Origin: Ornithinimicrobium sp. CNJ-824
GTDB taxonomy: Bacteria; Actinomycetota; Actinomycetes; Actinomycetales; Dermatophilaceae
DNA length: 64,000 nucleotides
Assembly: GCF_001942405.1 (NCBI RefSeq)
Contig: NZ_MKKA01000011.1
Span: 124,001 to 188,000 of the forward strand
Reading direction: 5' to 3'
Position numbers and translations under genes: made by a program. Shown here one piece after another: positions 46,078 to 54,527 of this stretch (positions are counted from its first letter, which is position 1; each line of letters opens with the position of its first letter). Below the pieces are notes generated by a model, which was not told where the DNA came from, ran no database searches, and saw only the letters and a program-made list of their open reading frames with translations.

Positions 46078-47385
46078 GCCGAGGCAGCACGAGGCTGGTC
46101 CGCGGCCGCCGGATGCTGCGCCGGCTGCGCCCCCACCACGTCCCCCGGGCCGGACGGCGCGCCGTGCGCCGCTGGCAGGACTACCGCGAGCGCCAGCTGA
46201 CCCTCCTCGCCGAGAGCAACCGGCTCCAGCAGGAGCTGCGCGACCAGGTGGCCGCCCCCGTGACGGTGGTCCCCGGCGTCCCGCCGCCGGGGGCGGTCGA
46301 CGCCTCGGCCCCCGGCACCGCGGACCAGGACCCCCGGGCCGGTCGCAGCTGGTCGCTCGCCTCCCCGTTCTACGTCGGGTTCACCTTCGCCCTGGGCGCC
46401 CTGCTCGCCTGGCTGCTCGTGCAGAACCTGACCCGGCTGACCTCCGTGTTCACCTTCCTGCTCGTGGCCCTGTTCGTCACCCTCGCGCTCGACCCGGTCG
46501 TGCAGTGGCTCACCCGGAGAGGGTTCACGAGGGGGCCTGCGGTCCTCGTCGTGTTCCTGGGCCTGGTGGCGGTGGTCACCGTCGTCGGTCTGCTCGTCGT
46601 CCCCCCCATCGTGGCGCAGGCCGGGGCCCTGGTGGAGAAGTTCCCCTCCTACCTGCAGAACCTCGGCGGCCAGCCTGGCTGGCGACCTGGACGCCCGCTA
46701 CGACCTCTCCGGACGGCTCACCGAGGAGGCCGACCGCCTGGCCACGGACGGGCGCACCATCTCCACCGTCTTCGGCGGCGTGCTGGGGGCGGCCGGCTGG
46801 GTCGCCGGCAGCCTCGTGGGTCTGCTGACCTCGGTGATCCTCACGCTGTACCTGCTCGCCACCCTGCCCACCGTCAAGGAGGCCGCCTTCCTCCTCGTGC
46901 CCAGCAGCCGTCGTCCCCGGGTCGTCGGCCTGGCGGAGGAGATCATGCGGCGGGTCGGCGGGTACGCCCTGGGGCAGAGCGCGGTGGCCACGATCAACGC
47001 CGCCTGCTCCTGGGTCATGATGCAGATCATGGGGATCCCCTACCCGGCCGTCCTCGCGGTGCTCGTCGGGCTGCTGGGCCTCATCCCCATGATCGGCGCC
47101 ACCCTGGGCGCCATCATCGTCGGGCTCGTGGCGCTGACCGTCTCCCCCACGACGGTGCTCGTGGTCATCGTCTACTACGTGGTGTACCAGCAGGTGGAGA
47201 ACTACGTCATCGTGCCCAACATCATGCGGCGGACGGTGTCCGTGCCCGGCGCGGTGACCGTCGTGGCGGTCCTGGTCGGCGGCACCCTCCTCGGGGTGCT
47301 CGGCGCGCTCATCGCCATCCCCGTGGCGGCGGGCCTGCTCCTGCTCTACCACGAGGTGATCGTCCCCCGGCAGCAGCGCACCTGA
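46074..47385 (+). CDS. AI-2E family transporter (one apparent indel)
   Basis: About 436 aa with eight predicted helices, family of autoinducer-2 exporters/Na+/H+ antiporters (PerM). A basic Arg-rich N-terminus of about 90 residues precedes TM1 (FYVGFTFALGALLAWLLVQNL). Family blocks: VTLALDPVVQWLTRRGFTRGPAVLVVF, then, after a frame change at about 46671-46676 (probably one extra C), DLDARYDLSGRLTEEAD, LYLLATLPTVKEAAFLLVP, GIPYPAVLAVLVGLLGLIPMIGATLGA and YYVVYQQVENYVIVPNIM. GTG 46074 overlaps the mce stop. Substrate unknown. Confidence 0.88.
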
Positions 47386-47394
47386 CGACGACGG

Positions 47395-47715
47395 TCAGGC
47401 GAACGACCCGCCCGGGCGCCGACGCTCCCGGGCCGACCAGCACACCGTGTGCCAGTGCCGGCGGTTGTCCAGCTGCTGCATCCCGTCCACCGGCCAGACC
47501 ACGGTGTGGGCCACGTCGGCGCCGACCTCGTGCTGGCAGCCGGGGCAGCGGTAGACCCGGCCGGTGCCGGTCGGCCCGACCTGCCGGACGGCCCACACCT
47601 GGCCCGCCCAGGCGACCTCCACGACCGTCGGGCCCCGGGGCCCGGGTGCGGGCGCGCCCGCACGCCCGGGGACCGGCCGTCCCCGGCGCCGAGGACGGTT
47701 GGACCGGGGAGCCAC
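47395..47715 (-). CDS. Small zinc-ribbon-like hypothetical protein
   Basis: 106 aa. A basic N-terminus ([15 protein letters not shown]) is followed by a compact domain with YRCPGCQHEV and HWHTVCWSARERRR, a likely C-x2-C...H-x-H/C zinc site. Similar small proteins are common in actinobacteria and unassigned. GTG 47715, 10 nt after the stop of the hydroxyacyl-CoA dehydrogenase gene. Convergent with the AI-2E gene; the two stop codons sit in a CCTGAC/GTCAGG dyad (47381-47399). Confidence 0.7.
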   Translation of the reverse strand: MAPRSNRPRRRGRPVPGRAGAPAPGPRGPTVVEVAWAGQVWAVRQVGPTGTGRVYRCPGCQHEVGADVAHTVVWPVDGMQQLDNRRHWHTVCWSARERRRPGGSFA

Positions 47716-47725
47716 GGTCGGCCCG

Positions 47726-49402
47726 TCAGGAGGTGAAGGGGCGGTCCAGCAGGACGTGCTCCAGGAGCAGCGGGGACGGGCGCAGGGCGTCCGCCGGGAG
47801 CCCGGTGCCGCCGGCCGAGAGCTCCTCGCAGACCGCGAGCACCTCGTCCGCCCCGATCTGGTCGATCATCGCGAACGGCCCCGTCGGGTAGCCCAGGCCG
47901 TGCTGGAGGGCGGTGTCGATGTCGGCCACGCCCGCATAGCCCTCGTCGAGCATCCGGACCGCGTCGTTGAGGTGCGGCACGAGCAGGGCGTCCACGACCA
48001 TGCCCGACCGGTCGCGGCAGACGACCGGCTCGGCACCGATCCGGGTGACGACCTCGCGCAGCAGGGCGACCGTGGCGTCGTCGGTCGCCGAGGACCGGCC
48101 GATCTCGACCACCTGGCCGTTGCCGGTGGGGGCGTGGACCTGGAGCACGGCCACCTTCTCCGGCCGCCCGGACAGGGCGCCGACGGCGACGGCCGCCTCG
48201 GGGTTGACCGTGGTCAGCACCGTGCCGGGGCCGACGACCTCGCCCAGGGCCTCCCACAGGTCCTCGCCCGTCGCCTCCACCCAGGCCTGGGCGTCGGCCA
48301 GCTCCTCCTCGCCCGGCGGCGGGGCGGGTGCCTGGGCCTCGACGACGAGGCCGACGTCCGCGAGCCGGGCGAGCTCCGCCCGGTCGGCGGGGTCCTCCAC
48401 GCGGGTGACCGCATACCCGCCGTCCTGGAGTCGCGAGACGAGCTCGTCGGCCAGCTCGCCCGTGCCCACGACCCCGACGGCGGACAGGTCCGTCGCCGCG
48501 GCCGCGGACGGGGTCTGCTCGTCCTCGACGACCTGCCCGCTGCCCGGCGCGGCGTAGGTGTAGAAGCCGCGGCCGCTCTTGCGGCCCAGCAGCCCGGCGG
48601 TGACCATCCGCTCGAGCAGCGTGCTCGGCGCGTGCATGGGGCTGCGGCTGTGGGCGTAGATGACCTCGCCGATGTGGTGGCACACGTCCAGCCCGACGAG
48701 GTCCATCAGCGTGCAGGGGCCCATCGGCAGACCGGCACCCACGCGCATGGCGGTGTCCAGGTCCTCCCGGCTGACGTGGCCCTGCTCGAGCATCTTCAGG
48801 GCCGAGACGAAGTAGCCGAAGAGGAGGTAGTTGGCCACGAACCCGGCCCGGTCCCCCACGACGACGGGCTTCTTGCCGATCCGCCCGGCGAGCGCCACCA
48901 CCGCGGCGGTCACGTCCTCGTCGGTGCGCAGGGTGGTGATGATCTCGACGAGCTTGAGGACGGGCGCCGGGTTGAAGAAGTGCATCCCGACCACGCGGGC
49001 CGGGTGACGGGTGCCGGCGGCGATCGAGGTGATCGACAGGCTGGAGGTGTTGGAGGCCAGGACCGCGTCCTCGCCGACGATGTCGTCCAGCTGGCCGAAC
49101 ACGCGGTGCTTGAGGTCGAGGATCTCCGGGACGGCCTCGACCACGAGGTCGGCGTCGGCCAGGTCGGCCATCCGGGTGGTGATCGTCACCCGCCCGAGGA
49201 TCTCGGCCTGCCCGGCCTCGTCCAGCCGGCCCTTCTTCACGGCCCGGTCGGTCGAGGCCTGCAGGATCGCCCGGCCGCGGTCGGCGAGCTCCTGGGTCGT
49301 CTCGACGCCGACGACCTGCAGCCCTCCCCGGGCGAAGACCTCGACGATGCCGGCACCCATGGTGCCCAGTCCGATGACCCCGACGGTGCTGATCTCGCGC
49401 AT
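47726..49402 (-). CDS. 3-hydroxyacyl-CoA dehydrogenase, tandem two-module form
   Basis: 558 aa made of two dehydrogenase modules. Module 1 (1-290) is complete: [38 protein letters not shown], catalytic His in [17 protein letters not shown], and the dimer domain [15 protein letters not shown] to [11 protein letters not shown]. Module 2 (about 315-558) repeats the layout ([53 protein letters not shown]) but has a degraded nucleotide loop (GTGELA) and no HFFNP. It oxidises 3-hydroxyacyl-CoA; with module 2 probably structural. ATG 49402; divergent from nucS across 74 nt. Confidence 0.92.
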   Translation of the reverse strand: MREISTVGVIGLGTMGAGIVEVFARGGLQVVGVETTQELADRGRAILQASTDRAVKKGRLDEAGQAEILGRVTITTRMADLADADLVVEAVPEILDLKHRVFGQLDDIVGEDAVLASNTSSLSITSIAAGTRHPARVVGMHFFNPAPVLKLVEIITTLRTDEDVTAAVVALAGRIGKKPVVVGDRAGFVANYLLFGYFVSALKMLEQGHVSREDLDTAMRVGAGLPMGPCTLMDLVGLDVCHHIGEVIYAHSRSPMHAPSTLLERMVTAGLLGRKSGRGFYTYAAPGSGQVVEDEQTPSAAAATDLSAVGVVGTGELADELVSRLQDGGYAVTRVEDPADRAELARLADVGLVVEAQAPAPPPGEEELADAQAWVEATGEDLWEALGEVVGPGTVLTTVNPEAAVAVGALSGRPEKVAVLQVHAPTGNGQVVEIGRSSATDDATVALLREVVTRIGAEPVVCRDRSGMVVDALLVPHLNDAVRMLDEGYAGVADIDTALQHGLGYPTGPFAMIDQIGADEVLAVCEELSAGGTGLPADALRPSPLLLEHVLLDRPFTS

Positions 49403-49476
49403 GGGCCGATCCTCTCAGACGGCCGGGGGCCCCGCGGGCCGGGGTCGGGCCCCCGCCGGGCGTTAGGGTGGCCCGC
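49403..49476. promoter_or_regulatory. Divergent region between the hydroxyacyl-CoA dehydrogenase gene and nucS
   Basis: 74 nt of very GC-rich sequence including GCCGGGGGCCCCGCGGGCCGGGG, able to fold on itself. Promoters for both genes must lie here or within coding sequence; no box was recognised except a weak TTAGGGT near 49463 upstream of nucS. Confidence 0.3.
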
Positions 49477-50170
49477 GTGCGTGTCGTGATCGCCCGCTGC
49501 TCCGTCGACTACCACGGCGCCCTCGAGGCCCACCTGCCGCTGGCGACCCGCCTGCTCATGGTCAAGGCCGACGGGTCGGTGCTCGTGCACTCCGACGGCG
49601 GCTCCTACAAGCCGCTGAACTGGATGGCGCCCCCGTGCTCGATGGTCCAGGTGGAGCCGGACGAGCTGGAGCGCGAGGAGGGCGTCGAGCAGGTGTGGGT
49701 GGTCTCGCACGCCAAGCGGGAGGACACCCTCCGGGTGCGGCTGCACGAGATCCACGCCGACAGCTCGCACGACCTCGGGATCGACCCGGGCCTGGTCAAG
49801 GACGGGGTCGAGGCCCAGCTGCAGGCGCTGCTGGCCGAGCACATCGGCACCCTCGGCGAGGGGTGGACCCTGCTGCGCCGGGAGTACCCCACGGCGATCG
49901 GCCCCGTCGACATCCTGTGCCGGGACGCCGACGGCGCCACGGTCGCGTGGAGATCAGCGCCGGGGCGACATCGACGGCGTGGAGCAGCTCAGCCGGTACC
50001 TGGAGCTGCTCAACCGCGACCCCCACCTCGCCCCCGTCCAGGGGGTCTTCGCGGCCCAGCAGATCCGCCCCCAGGCCCGCGTGCTGGCCACGGACCGCGG
50101 CATCCGGTGCGTGACCCTCGACTACGAGGCCCTGCGCGGACGCGACGACGCCGCCTCCCGCCTGTTCTAG
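49477..50170 (+). CDS. nucS: Endonuclease NucS (mismatch-specific), frame broken at the catalytic motif
   Basis: NucS replaces MutS/MutL in actinobacteria, cutting mismatched DNA. N-terminal DNA-binding domain [27 protein letters not shown]-like (over one block), [16 protein letters not shown], and [20 protein letters not shown] with the first catalytic Asp; then [29 protein letters not shown] and [15 protein letters not shown]. Between 49945 and 49958 two bases are missing: repairing GCG(G)TGG and ATCA(A)GC restores [15 protein letters not shown], the nuclease E-x-K motif, and a 231-aa protein. As given, translation from GTG 49477 goes off frame exactly there. A GTG 9 nt upstream (49468) is an alternative start. 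Confidence 0.9.
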
Positions 50171-50178
50171 GTACCTAG
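50167..50178. other. 12-bp palindrome at the nucS stop and left island border
   Basis: CTAGGTACCTAG spans the nucS stop codon and is the exact point where composition falls from about 73% to 50-60% G+C. CTAG is rare in such genomes and occurs twice here. It may be a junction relic; no matching copy was found at the right border. Confidence 0.45.
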
Positions 50179-50361
50179 GATTCCTTCACCGCGAGTGGAC
50201 TGCGTGGGAATTCATCCTGTAGAGCAGGTCGCCTAACTCGGGTTATCAGCATTCCTCCCCTTGGCATTCATTGCAGACGCAGTCACGTGGTTCTCTAAGT
50301 CCACATTGCGCAGAGACGAGAACCACGCTTGGCACAGGCAATCGGTAAGGGCACTGGGGAC

Positions 50362-52104
50362 TCAAGGCAACTGAGATCCTATGGTGGGAGCAGGACTCCA
50401 TGCCCGCTCTGGGGAAAGGACATTCAGGCCTGTCGTCGGCAGGAGCGCACTCCCATCGTCGTCCTGCAGATGCAATTCTTCGATAATTGCCCTTCTGACG
50501 AAATCATAGACCTCTTGCGAACGGTCCTTAGAGCCCACACCTCCACCTTTCCTCGACGACGCTCCTCGTCGAAGCAACGCAATCAATTCTGGGATTCCGC
50601 GCTCCGCAGGCTGCAAAAATTCGTTGATTTTCGGATGGCCAATCAACGCCGCCCAGGCCTCCCGTTGGGACCAACGCCGCACGCTCGTGTCGCGATGAGG
50701 CACAGCGGCGAACCCCATGGGCGTCTTGCGATCGAAGGATAGAAACGGCAAAGGAAGCGCGTATTGTTGGCACATGAGCCTCTTCCCAAATACTTCGGCT
50801 TCCAGCAAGGCCACGTCGCAACTGACACCTTGACGTTCGGTCTCACCAGACTTGGGCACCCCCTCAGAGGTATGCATCATGGCCATCTGTCGCGGAGTCA
50901 GCAAGAGCACTGCAACAGGCGCGTCATTACCGAGTGTGGCGGCACGAGCGACACGCCCTCCCCCTCGTGACGTGAGCAAGGCTGCATAGATATATCCCCA
51001 GTAACCGATGTTACACATGACAACGTCTGCATCAGCGACCGACCCCGATAGGACAAAGAATGGCTCAGCCTCATGACCAGATTTCTCGGCATAATTTTCG
51101 AATTTCCATGCGAGATTGGCGATGTCGCGATTCGCACCGAAGGCTATTTGGGGGACTCGTTCGTATAGGGATTCTACCGCCCCTGCGGCCCTGGCAGAAA
51201 TGTCCCGGAGAGGCCCGCCCGAGGCCAATTCATTAACCTCAGGAACATCACTCCATTTCCAATCCAATTGATACACTTGGTCGTGATCCACGTAGAATGC
51301 GCCAGTCCTCAAAGTCGAGGGGTACGCCAGAGGATCCCCCAACTGGCCGTAGATCGACTCTTCGCCGGAGATTTTCATGAAACTCCTCCATGGGTCAGCT
51401 GGGGCTTTATTGTCCCTGATTCGACGATAGTTTTCCACGGCTCCACGCCATTGCTCCGAAGACCATAAGGGCCTGGAAAAAAAGAAGGTGGTGTAGGGAG
51501 AGACCCCGTCAGCCGGGTCAGATTGACGAATGTTGTTGGTCTCTAAGTAGCGGCTAAGCAAGAAGGCATCTGTGTGATCGAACACCCCCGGCCAAACTAG
51601 AAGCCACCATGCCACGATCCGTCCCATGCGCCGCTGCAGGTATTCCGCCGCGACTTCGTTTTCTTCGTGTGCCCGCACGAAAGCGTCGAATATCGATGTC
51701 AGAGCGGCCGAATTTTCTAAGAACGTTTCCCTGCACGCCTCCGCCTCAGGTGTTTCCGCAGGAAATCTTGACCAATATTGCTGCAATTCATACCGGGTTG
51801 GAAATCTGGTTGCTTCAGGCGTCACTCTGAAGTCACGCGCTAAAGCTCTATCTGCCCACTTTGGCTCAGTAGCCGAAGCAAAGACTCGCACAATCATATC
51901 ATACAACTCAAACCGCACACGAGCGAGGTCCTGAGAGTAGAACCTGGACGCAACGTCCACTGCCGGGGACTTGAGCGCCGACTCATGCTCCAGCTTCTGC
52001 ATGTGCACACTGGTACGCCACGCCAGGATCGCCACCCAGAGCGATCCCGTCGCTGTGACTATCCCGACTGCTGAGCTCACCATCAGCCACTCAAATTGCA
52101 GCAT
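50362..52104 (-). CDS. Orphan membrane-anchored protein of unknown function
   Basis: 580 aa. I chose ATG 52104 because GGAGG stands 4 nt before it; ATG 52134 would add ten residues. One N-terminal membrane helix (about residues 6-30, FEWLMVSSAVGIVTATGSLW then VAILAWRTS) followed by a short HMQKLEHESALK juxtamembrane helix: the layout of DUF4760-like proteins. The next 150 residues are helical (YSQDLARVRFELYDMIVRVF; EEYLQRRMGRIVAWWLLVWPG-like). The C-terminal half looks alpha/beta, with VVMCNIGYWGYIYAALLTSRGGG and DAPVAVLLLTPRQMAMM. No catalytic motif recognised. No paralogue in the window; divergent from the transferase gene. A signalling or defence role can be imagined but nothing in the sequence proves it. 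Confidence 0.75.
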   Translation of the reverse strand: MLQFEWLMVSSAVGIVTATGSLWVAILAWRTSVHMQKLEHESALKSPAVDVASRFYSQDLARVRFELYDMIVRVFASATEPKWADRALARDFRVTPEATRFPTRYELQQYWSRFPAETPEAEACRETFLENSAALTSIFDAFVRAHEENEVAAEYLQRRMGRIVAWWLLVWPGVFDHTDAFLLSRYLETNNIRQSDPADGVSPYTTFFFSRPLWSSEQWRGAVENYRRIRDNKAPADPWRSFMKISGEESIYGQLGDPLAYPSTLRTGAFYVDHDQVYQLDWKWSDVPEVNELASGGPLRDISARAAGAVESLYERVPQIAFGANRDIANLAWKFENYAEKSGHEAEPFFVLSGSVADADVVMCNIGYWGYIYAALLTSRGGGRVARAATLGNDAPVAVLLLTPRQMAMMHTSEGVPKSGETERQGVSCDVALLEAEVFGKRLMCQQYALPLPFLSFDRKTPMGFAAVPHRDTSVRRWSQREAWAALIGHPKINEFLQPAERGIPELIALLRRGASSRKGGGVGSKDRSQEVYDFVRRAIIEELHLQDDDGSALLPTTGLNVLSPERAWSPAPTIGSQLP

Positions 52105-52235
52105 ACGCCCTCCAATGTTCGGCACGGCACACATGGCACTTCGACGTGTCAGTCTAGAGCGCTGACCAGTGGCCCGAGTCCAGACCAGACCTGGCTGGTT
52201 GCCTCCACACCCATCAGCCCCGCGCCTGTCACGTT

Positions 52236-52276
52236 ACATGTGCTAAAGACTCCCAGGGGAGAGCACCAGCACATGT
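52236..52276. repeat. 9-bp inverted repeat upstream of the gamma-glutamyltransferase gene
   Basis: ACATGTGCT (52236-52244) and AGCACATGT (52268-52276) are perfect reverse complements with a 23-nt spacer, ending 16 nt before the ATG at 52293, in the divergent region with the orphan gene. Its spacing (centre to centre 32 nt, about three helix turns) suits an operator for a dimeric regulator. Confidence 0.45.
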
Positions 52277-52292
52277 GGGGCAGGATAGCCTC

Positions 52293-53825
52293 ATGGTTAC
52301 CCGCCGCCGCGCCTCTATTGCCGCCCCGAACTCTCAGGCCACCCTTGCAGCTGCTCAGGTCTTGGAGGAGGGTGGCTCTGCGGTCGATGCTGCGGTCGCA
52401 GCCATGTTGAGCGCGACGGTCACGGAACCAGGGGTCGTGGCACCCCTGGGTGGATGCTACGTCAATGTGTGGCCTCCGGATGGCGACCCGGTCGTCATCG
52501 ACGGCAACGTCGAGATGCCTGGGCGTGGACAACCCCTTGACCGCTTCGGATCCGGGCTCATCGAGTCCAGATCCGAGTACGGGGGCGGAATGGTCACGTT
52601 CGTGGGTCCCGGTTCTGTGGCGACTCCGGGCACGTTCGCGGGGCTTGGGTGGGCGCATGAACGTTTCGGTCGCATCCCATGGGCGCTTCTTATTCAGCCA
52701 GCAGTAGGCGTCGCGCGCGGCGGTTTTGCTCTGGGCCGTACATCGCAAAGTTATCTGGCGTTGGTTGCCGACACCATCATGTCGTGGGATCCGCACACGC
52801 GCGCACTACTGACTGTTAATGGCATGGCTCCAGAAGTGGGCCATATTATATGCGACGAAGTGTTGGCTCAAAGCTTAGAGGAGATCGGGGCCGAGGGCTG
52901 GCGCACGGTATACACCGGCGACATCGCCTCTAAGATTGATAACGATATGCGGGTACGCGGCGGACTCCTACGAAAAGCGGATCTGCAGGCATACAAGCCT
53001 GTGGTCAGGCCAGCACTGCGGACGGCCCTTGGTGAGTGGGGCCTCGCCTGCAACCCACCTCCCTCTGTCGGTGGACCCGTCCTGACAGCGCTCTTGCGAC
53101 TGTTGAGTACTGTGGGACGTGAGATCACACCAGCGTCGGCCGCCGCAATCATGAAGGAAGTCTTGGACATCCGGCTGGATAGAATAGATACGGCCGCCGA
53201 CCTGGCAGCGGCTGGTGCGGAACTCTTAGACACACTACATGCGATCGGTGCGACTGGTCTGCCCACCTCCCCCTCGACAGCCCACGTATCTATAGTTGAC
53301 AGCCATGGCTTTGCCTGTGCCATCACAGCCTCTGCGGGCTACTGCTCGGGAATGACGGTCAGTGGCACCGGCCTCATGGCCAATAACGCGCTCGGGGAAT
53401 TGGAACTTAATCGATTGGGCCTGCACAGTCTGCAGCCAGGAACTCGGTTGGCATCGAATATGGCCCCCACAACTGGAAGGAGTAAGGACGGAGCTGCAAT
53501 TGCCATCGGATCGCCGGGGGCGGACCGCATCACCACGGCACTAGCCCAAGTCATCCTGCACGTCGCGTGCCACGGCGAGGACCTGCAGACGGCGGTCGAC
53601 CGCCCCCGGATGCACCCGCGTCGCCTGGACGACGGTTCCACCCGGGTCGAGCACGAGCAGGACGCCATGATCGCCGCGAGCCTGGACGCCGCCGGGCTGG
53701 CGCGCCACGAGCACCCGTTGCACGTCATGTACTTCGGCGGCGTCGGCGCGGCGCTGCGGACCGGGGAGGGCCAGCTGCAGGCCGCGGCGGACCCGCGGCG
53801 CGAGGCCGCCACCCTCATCACCTGA
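52293..53825 (+). CDS. Gamma-glutamyltransferase family protein, mosaic composition
   Basis: 510-aa Ntn-hydrolase-fold protein. Blocks: AAAQVLEEGGSAVDAAVAAML, VVAPLGGCYVNVW, GPGSVATPGTFAGLGWAHERFG, NPPPSVGGPVLTALLRLL, the self-processing site PSTAHVSIVDSHGFACAITASAG (Thr nucleophile kept; usual TTH is TAH) and GSPGADRITTALAQVI. No signal peptide, so probably cytoplasmic, unlike periplasmic GGTs. The last 95 codons (from about 53541) are host-like in composition, the middle is about 50% G+C, the first 130 codons about 67%: a recombinant gene. ATG 52293 chosen; a GTG at 52275 also is in frame. Confidence 0.85.
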   Translation: MVTRRRASIAAPNSQATLAAAQVLEEGGSAVDAAVAAMLSATVTEPGVVAPLGGCYVNVWPPDGDPVVIDGNVEMPGRGQPLDRFGSGLIESRSEYGGGMVTFVGPGSVATPGTFAGLGWAHERFGRIPWALLIQPAVGVARGGFALGRTSQSYLALVADTIMSWDPHTRALLTVNGMAPEVGHIICDEVLAQSLEEIGAEGWRTVYTGDIASKIDNDMRVRGGLLRKADLQAYKPVVRPALRTALGEWGLACNPPPSVGGPVLTALLRLLSTVGREITPASAAAIMKEVLDIRLDRIDTAADLAAAGAELLDTLHAIGATGLPTSPSTAHVSIVDSHGFACAITASAGYCSGMTVSGTGLMANNALGELELNRLGLHSLQPGTRLASNMAPTTGRSKDGAAIAIGSPGADRITTALAQVILHVACHGEDLQTAVDRPRMHPRRLDDGSTRVEHEQDAMIAASLDAAGLARHEHPLHVMYFGGVGAALRTGEGQLQAAADPRREAATLIT

Positions 53826-53867
53826 CCGGTCCACCGGCCGGCAGGCCCGCGTGGGACGATGCCGTCC

Positions 53868-54527
53868 ATGGTCAACCTCACCCGGATCTACACCCGCACC
53901 GGCGACGACGGCACCACCGCGCTCGGGGACCTCGGCCGCACCGGCAAGAACGACCCCCGCCTCGTGGCCTACGCCGACACCGACGAGACCAACGCGGTCA
54001 TCGGCGTGGCCCTGGCCGGGGCCAGCCTGCCCGTCGACGTGCAGCGCACCCTCACCCGGGTGCAGAACGACCTGTTCGACGTGGGTGCCGACCTGGCCAT
54101 GCCCCTGCGGGCCAGCTACGACTGGGAGCCGCTGCGGGTCCAGGCGCCGTGGATCGAGGAGCTCGAGGCCGACTGCGACCACTACAACGAGCCGCTGGAG
54201 CCCCTCCGTTCCTTCATCCTGCCCGGCGGGACCCCCGGGTCGGCCCACCTGCACGTGGCGCGCACCGTGGCCCGGCGGGCCGAGCGGTCGGCCTGGGCCG
54301 CCCTGGACGTCCACGGCGACGCCCCGGCGCCCGAGGGGGCCGAGAAGGGGATCGGCGGGGTCAACCCGCTGGCGCCGAAGTACCTCAACCGGCTCTCCGA
54401 CCTGCTCTTCATCCTCGCGCGCGTGGCCAACCGCTCCCAGGGGGACGTGCTGTGGCGGCCGGGCGGAGGTCGGGTGGAGGCGCCGGAACGTCGCCGGCGC
54501 CGGGGCCCTCAGGCCACGCGCGACTGA
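53868..54527 (+). CDS. Cob(I)yrinic acid a,c-diamide adenosyltransferase (PduO type)
   Basis: 219-aa ATP:corrinoid adenosyltransferase making adenosylcobalamin. N-terminal ATP-binding signature RIYTRTGDDGTTALGDLGRTGKND, VAYADTDETNAVIGVAL, and C-terminal NPLAPKYLNRLSDLLFILARVANR. ATG 53868 gives the common MVNLTRIYT start; an ATG 9 nt upstream is in frame. The 25-residue tail (GGGRVEAPERRRRRG) is a basic extension overlapping the convergent DUF2550 gene by 19 nt. It fits MeaB and methylmalonyl-CoA epimerase functionally. Confidence 0.94.
   Translation: MVNLTRIYTRTGDDGTTALGDLGRTGKNDPRLVAYADTDETNAVIGVALAGASLPVDVQRTLTRVQNDLFDVGADLAMPLRASYDWEPLRVQAPWIEELEADCDHYNEPLEPLRSFILPGGTPGSAHLHVARTVARRAERSAWAALDVHGDAPAPEGAEKGIGGVNPLAPKYLNRLSDLLFILARVANRSQGDVLWRPGGGRVEAPERRRRRGPQATRD

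Larger units (their letters stand above)
50171..53540. other. Lower-GC island (putative horizontally acquired segment)
   Basis: Hand counts of 60-base lines give 45-68% G+C, against about 73% outside; codons with A or T in third position become common and the host octamer GTATGCSG is absent. The segment starts at the nucS stop and ends inside the gamma-glutamyltransferase gene, where host-like composition resumes at about 53541. It holds one orphan gene, about 190 nt of non-coding sequence on each side of it, and the first four fifths of the transferase gene. No integrase, transposase, tRNA or clear terminal repeat is present, so acquisition by homologous recombination in the flanks is more likely than by a mobile element. 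Confidence 0.75.

Noticed and set aside
49468-50178. NucS variant of 236 aa with an unrelated Arg/Pro-rich end
   Set aside because: The end from 49950 on is the wrong frame; the conserved NucS C-terminus is present in the other frame up to 50170.
50341-50742. Small plus-strand frame opposite the 3' end of the orphan gene (about 137 aa)
   Set aside because: No ribosome-binding site, no recognisable domain, and fully antisense to a longer frame with a good start.
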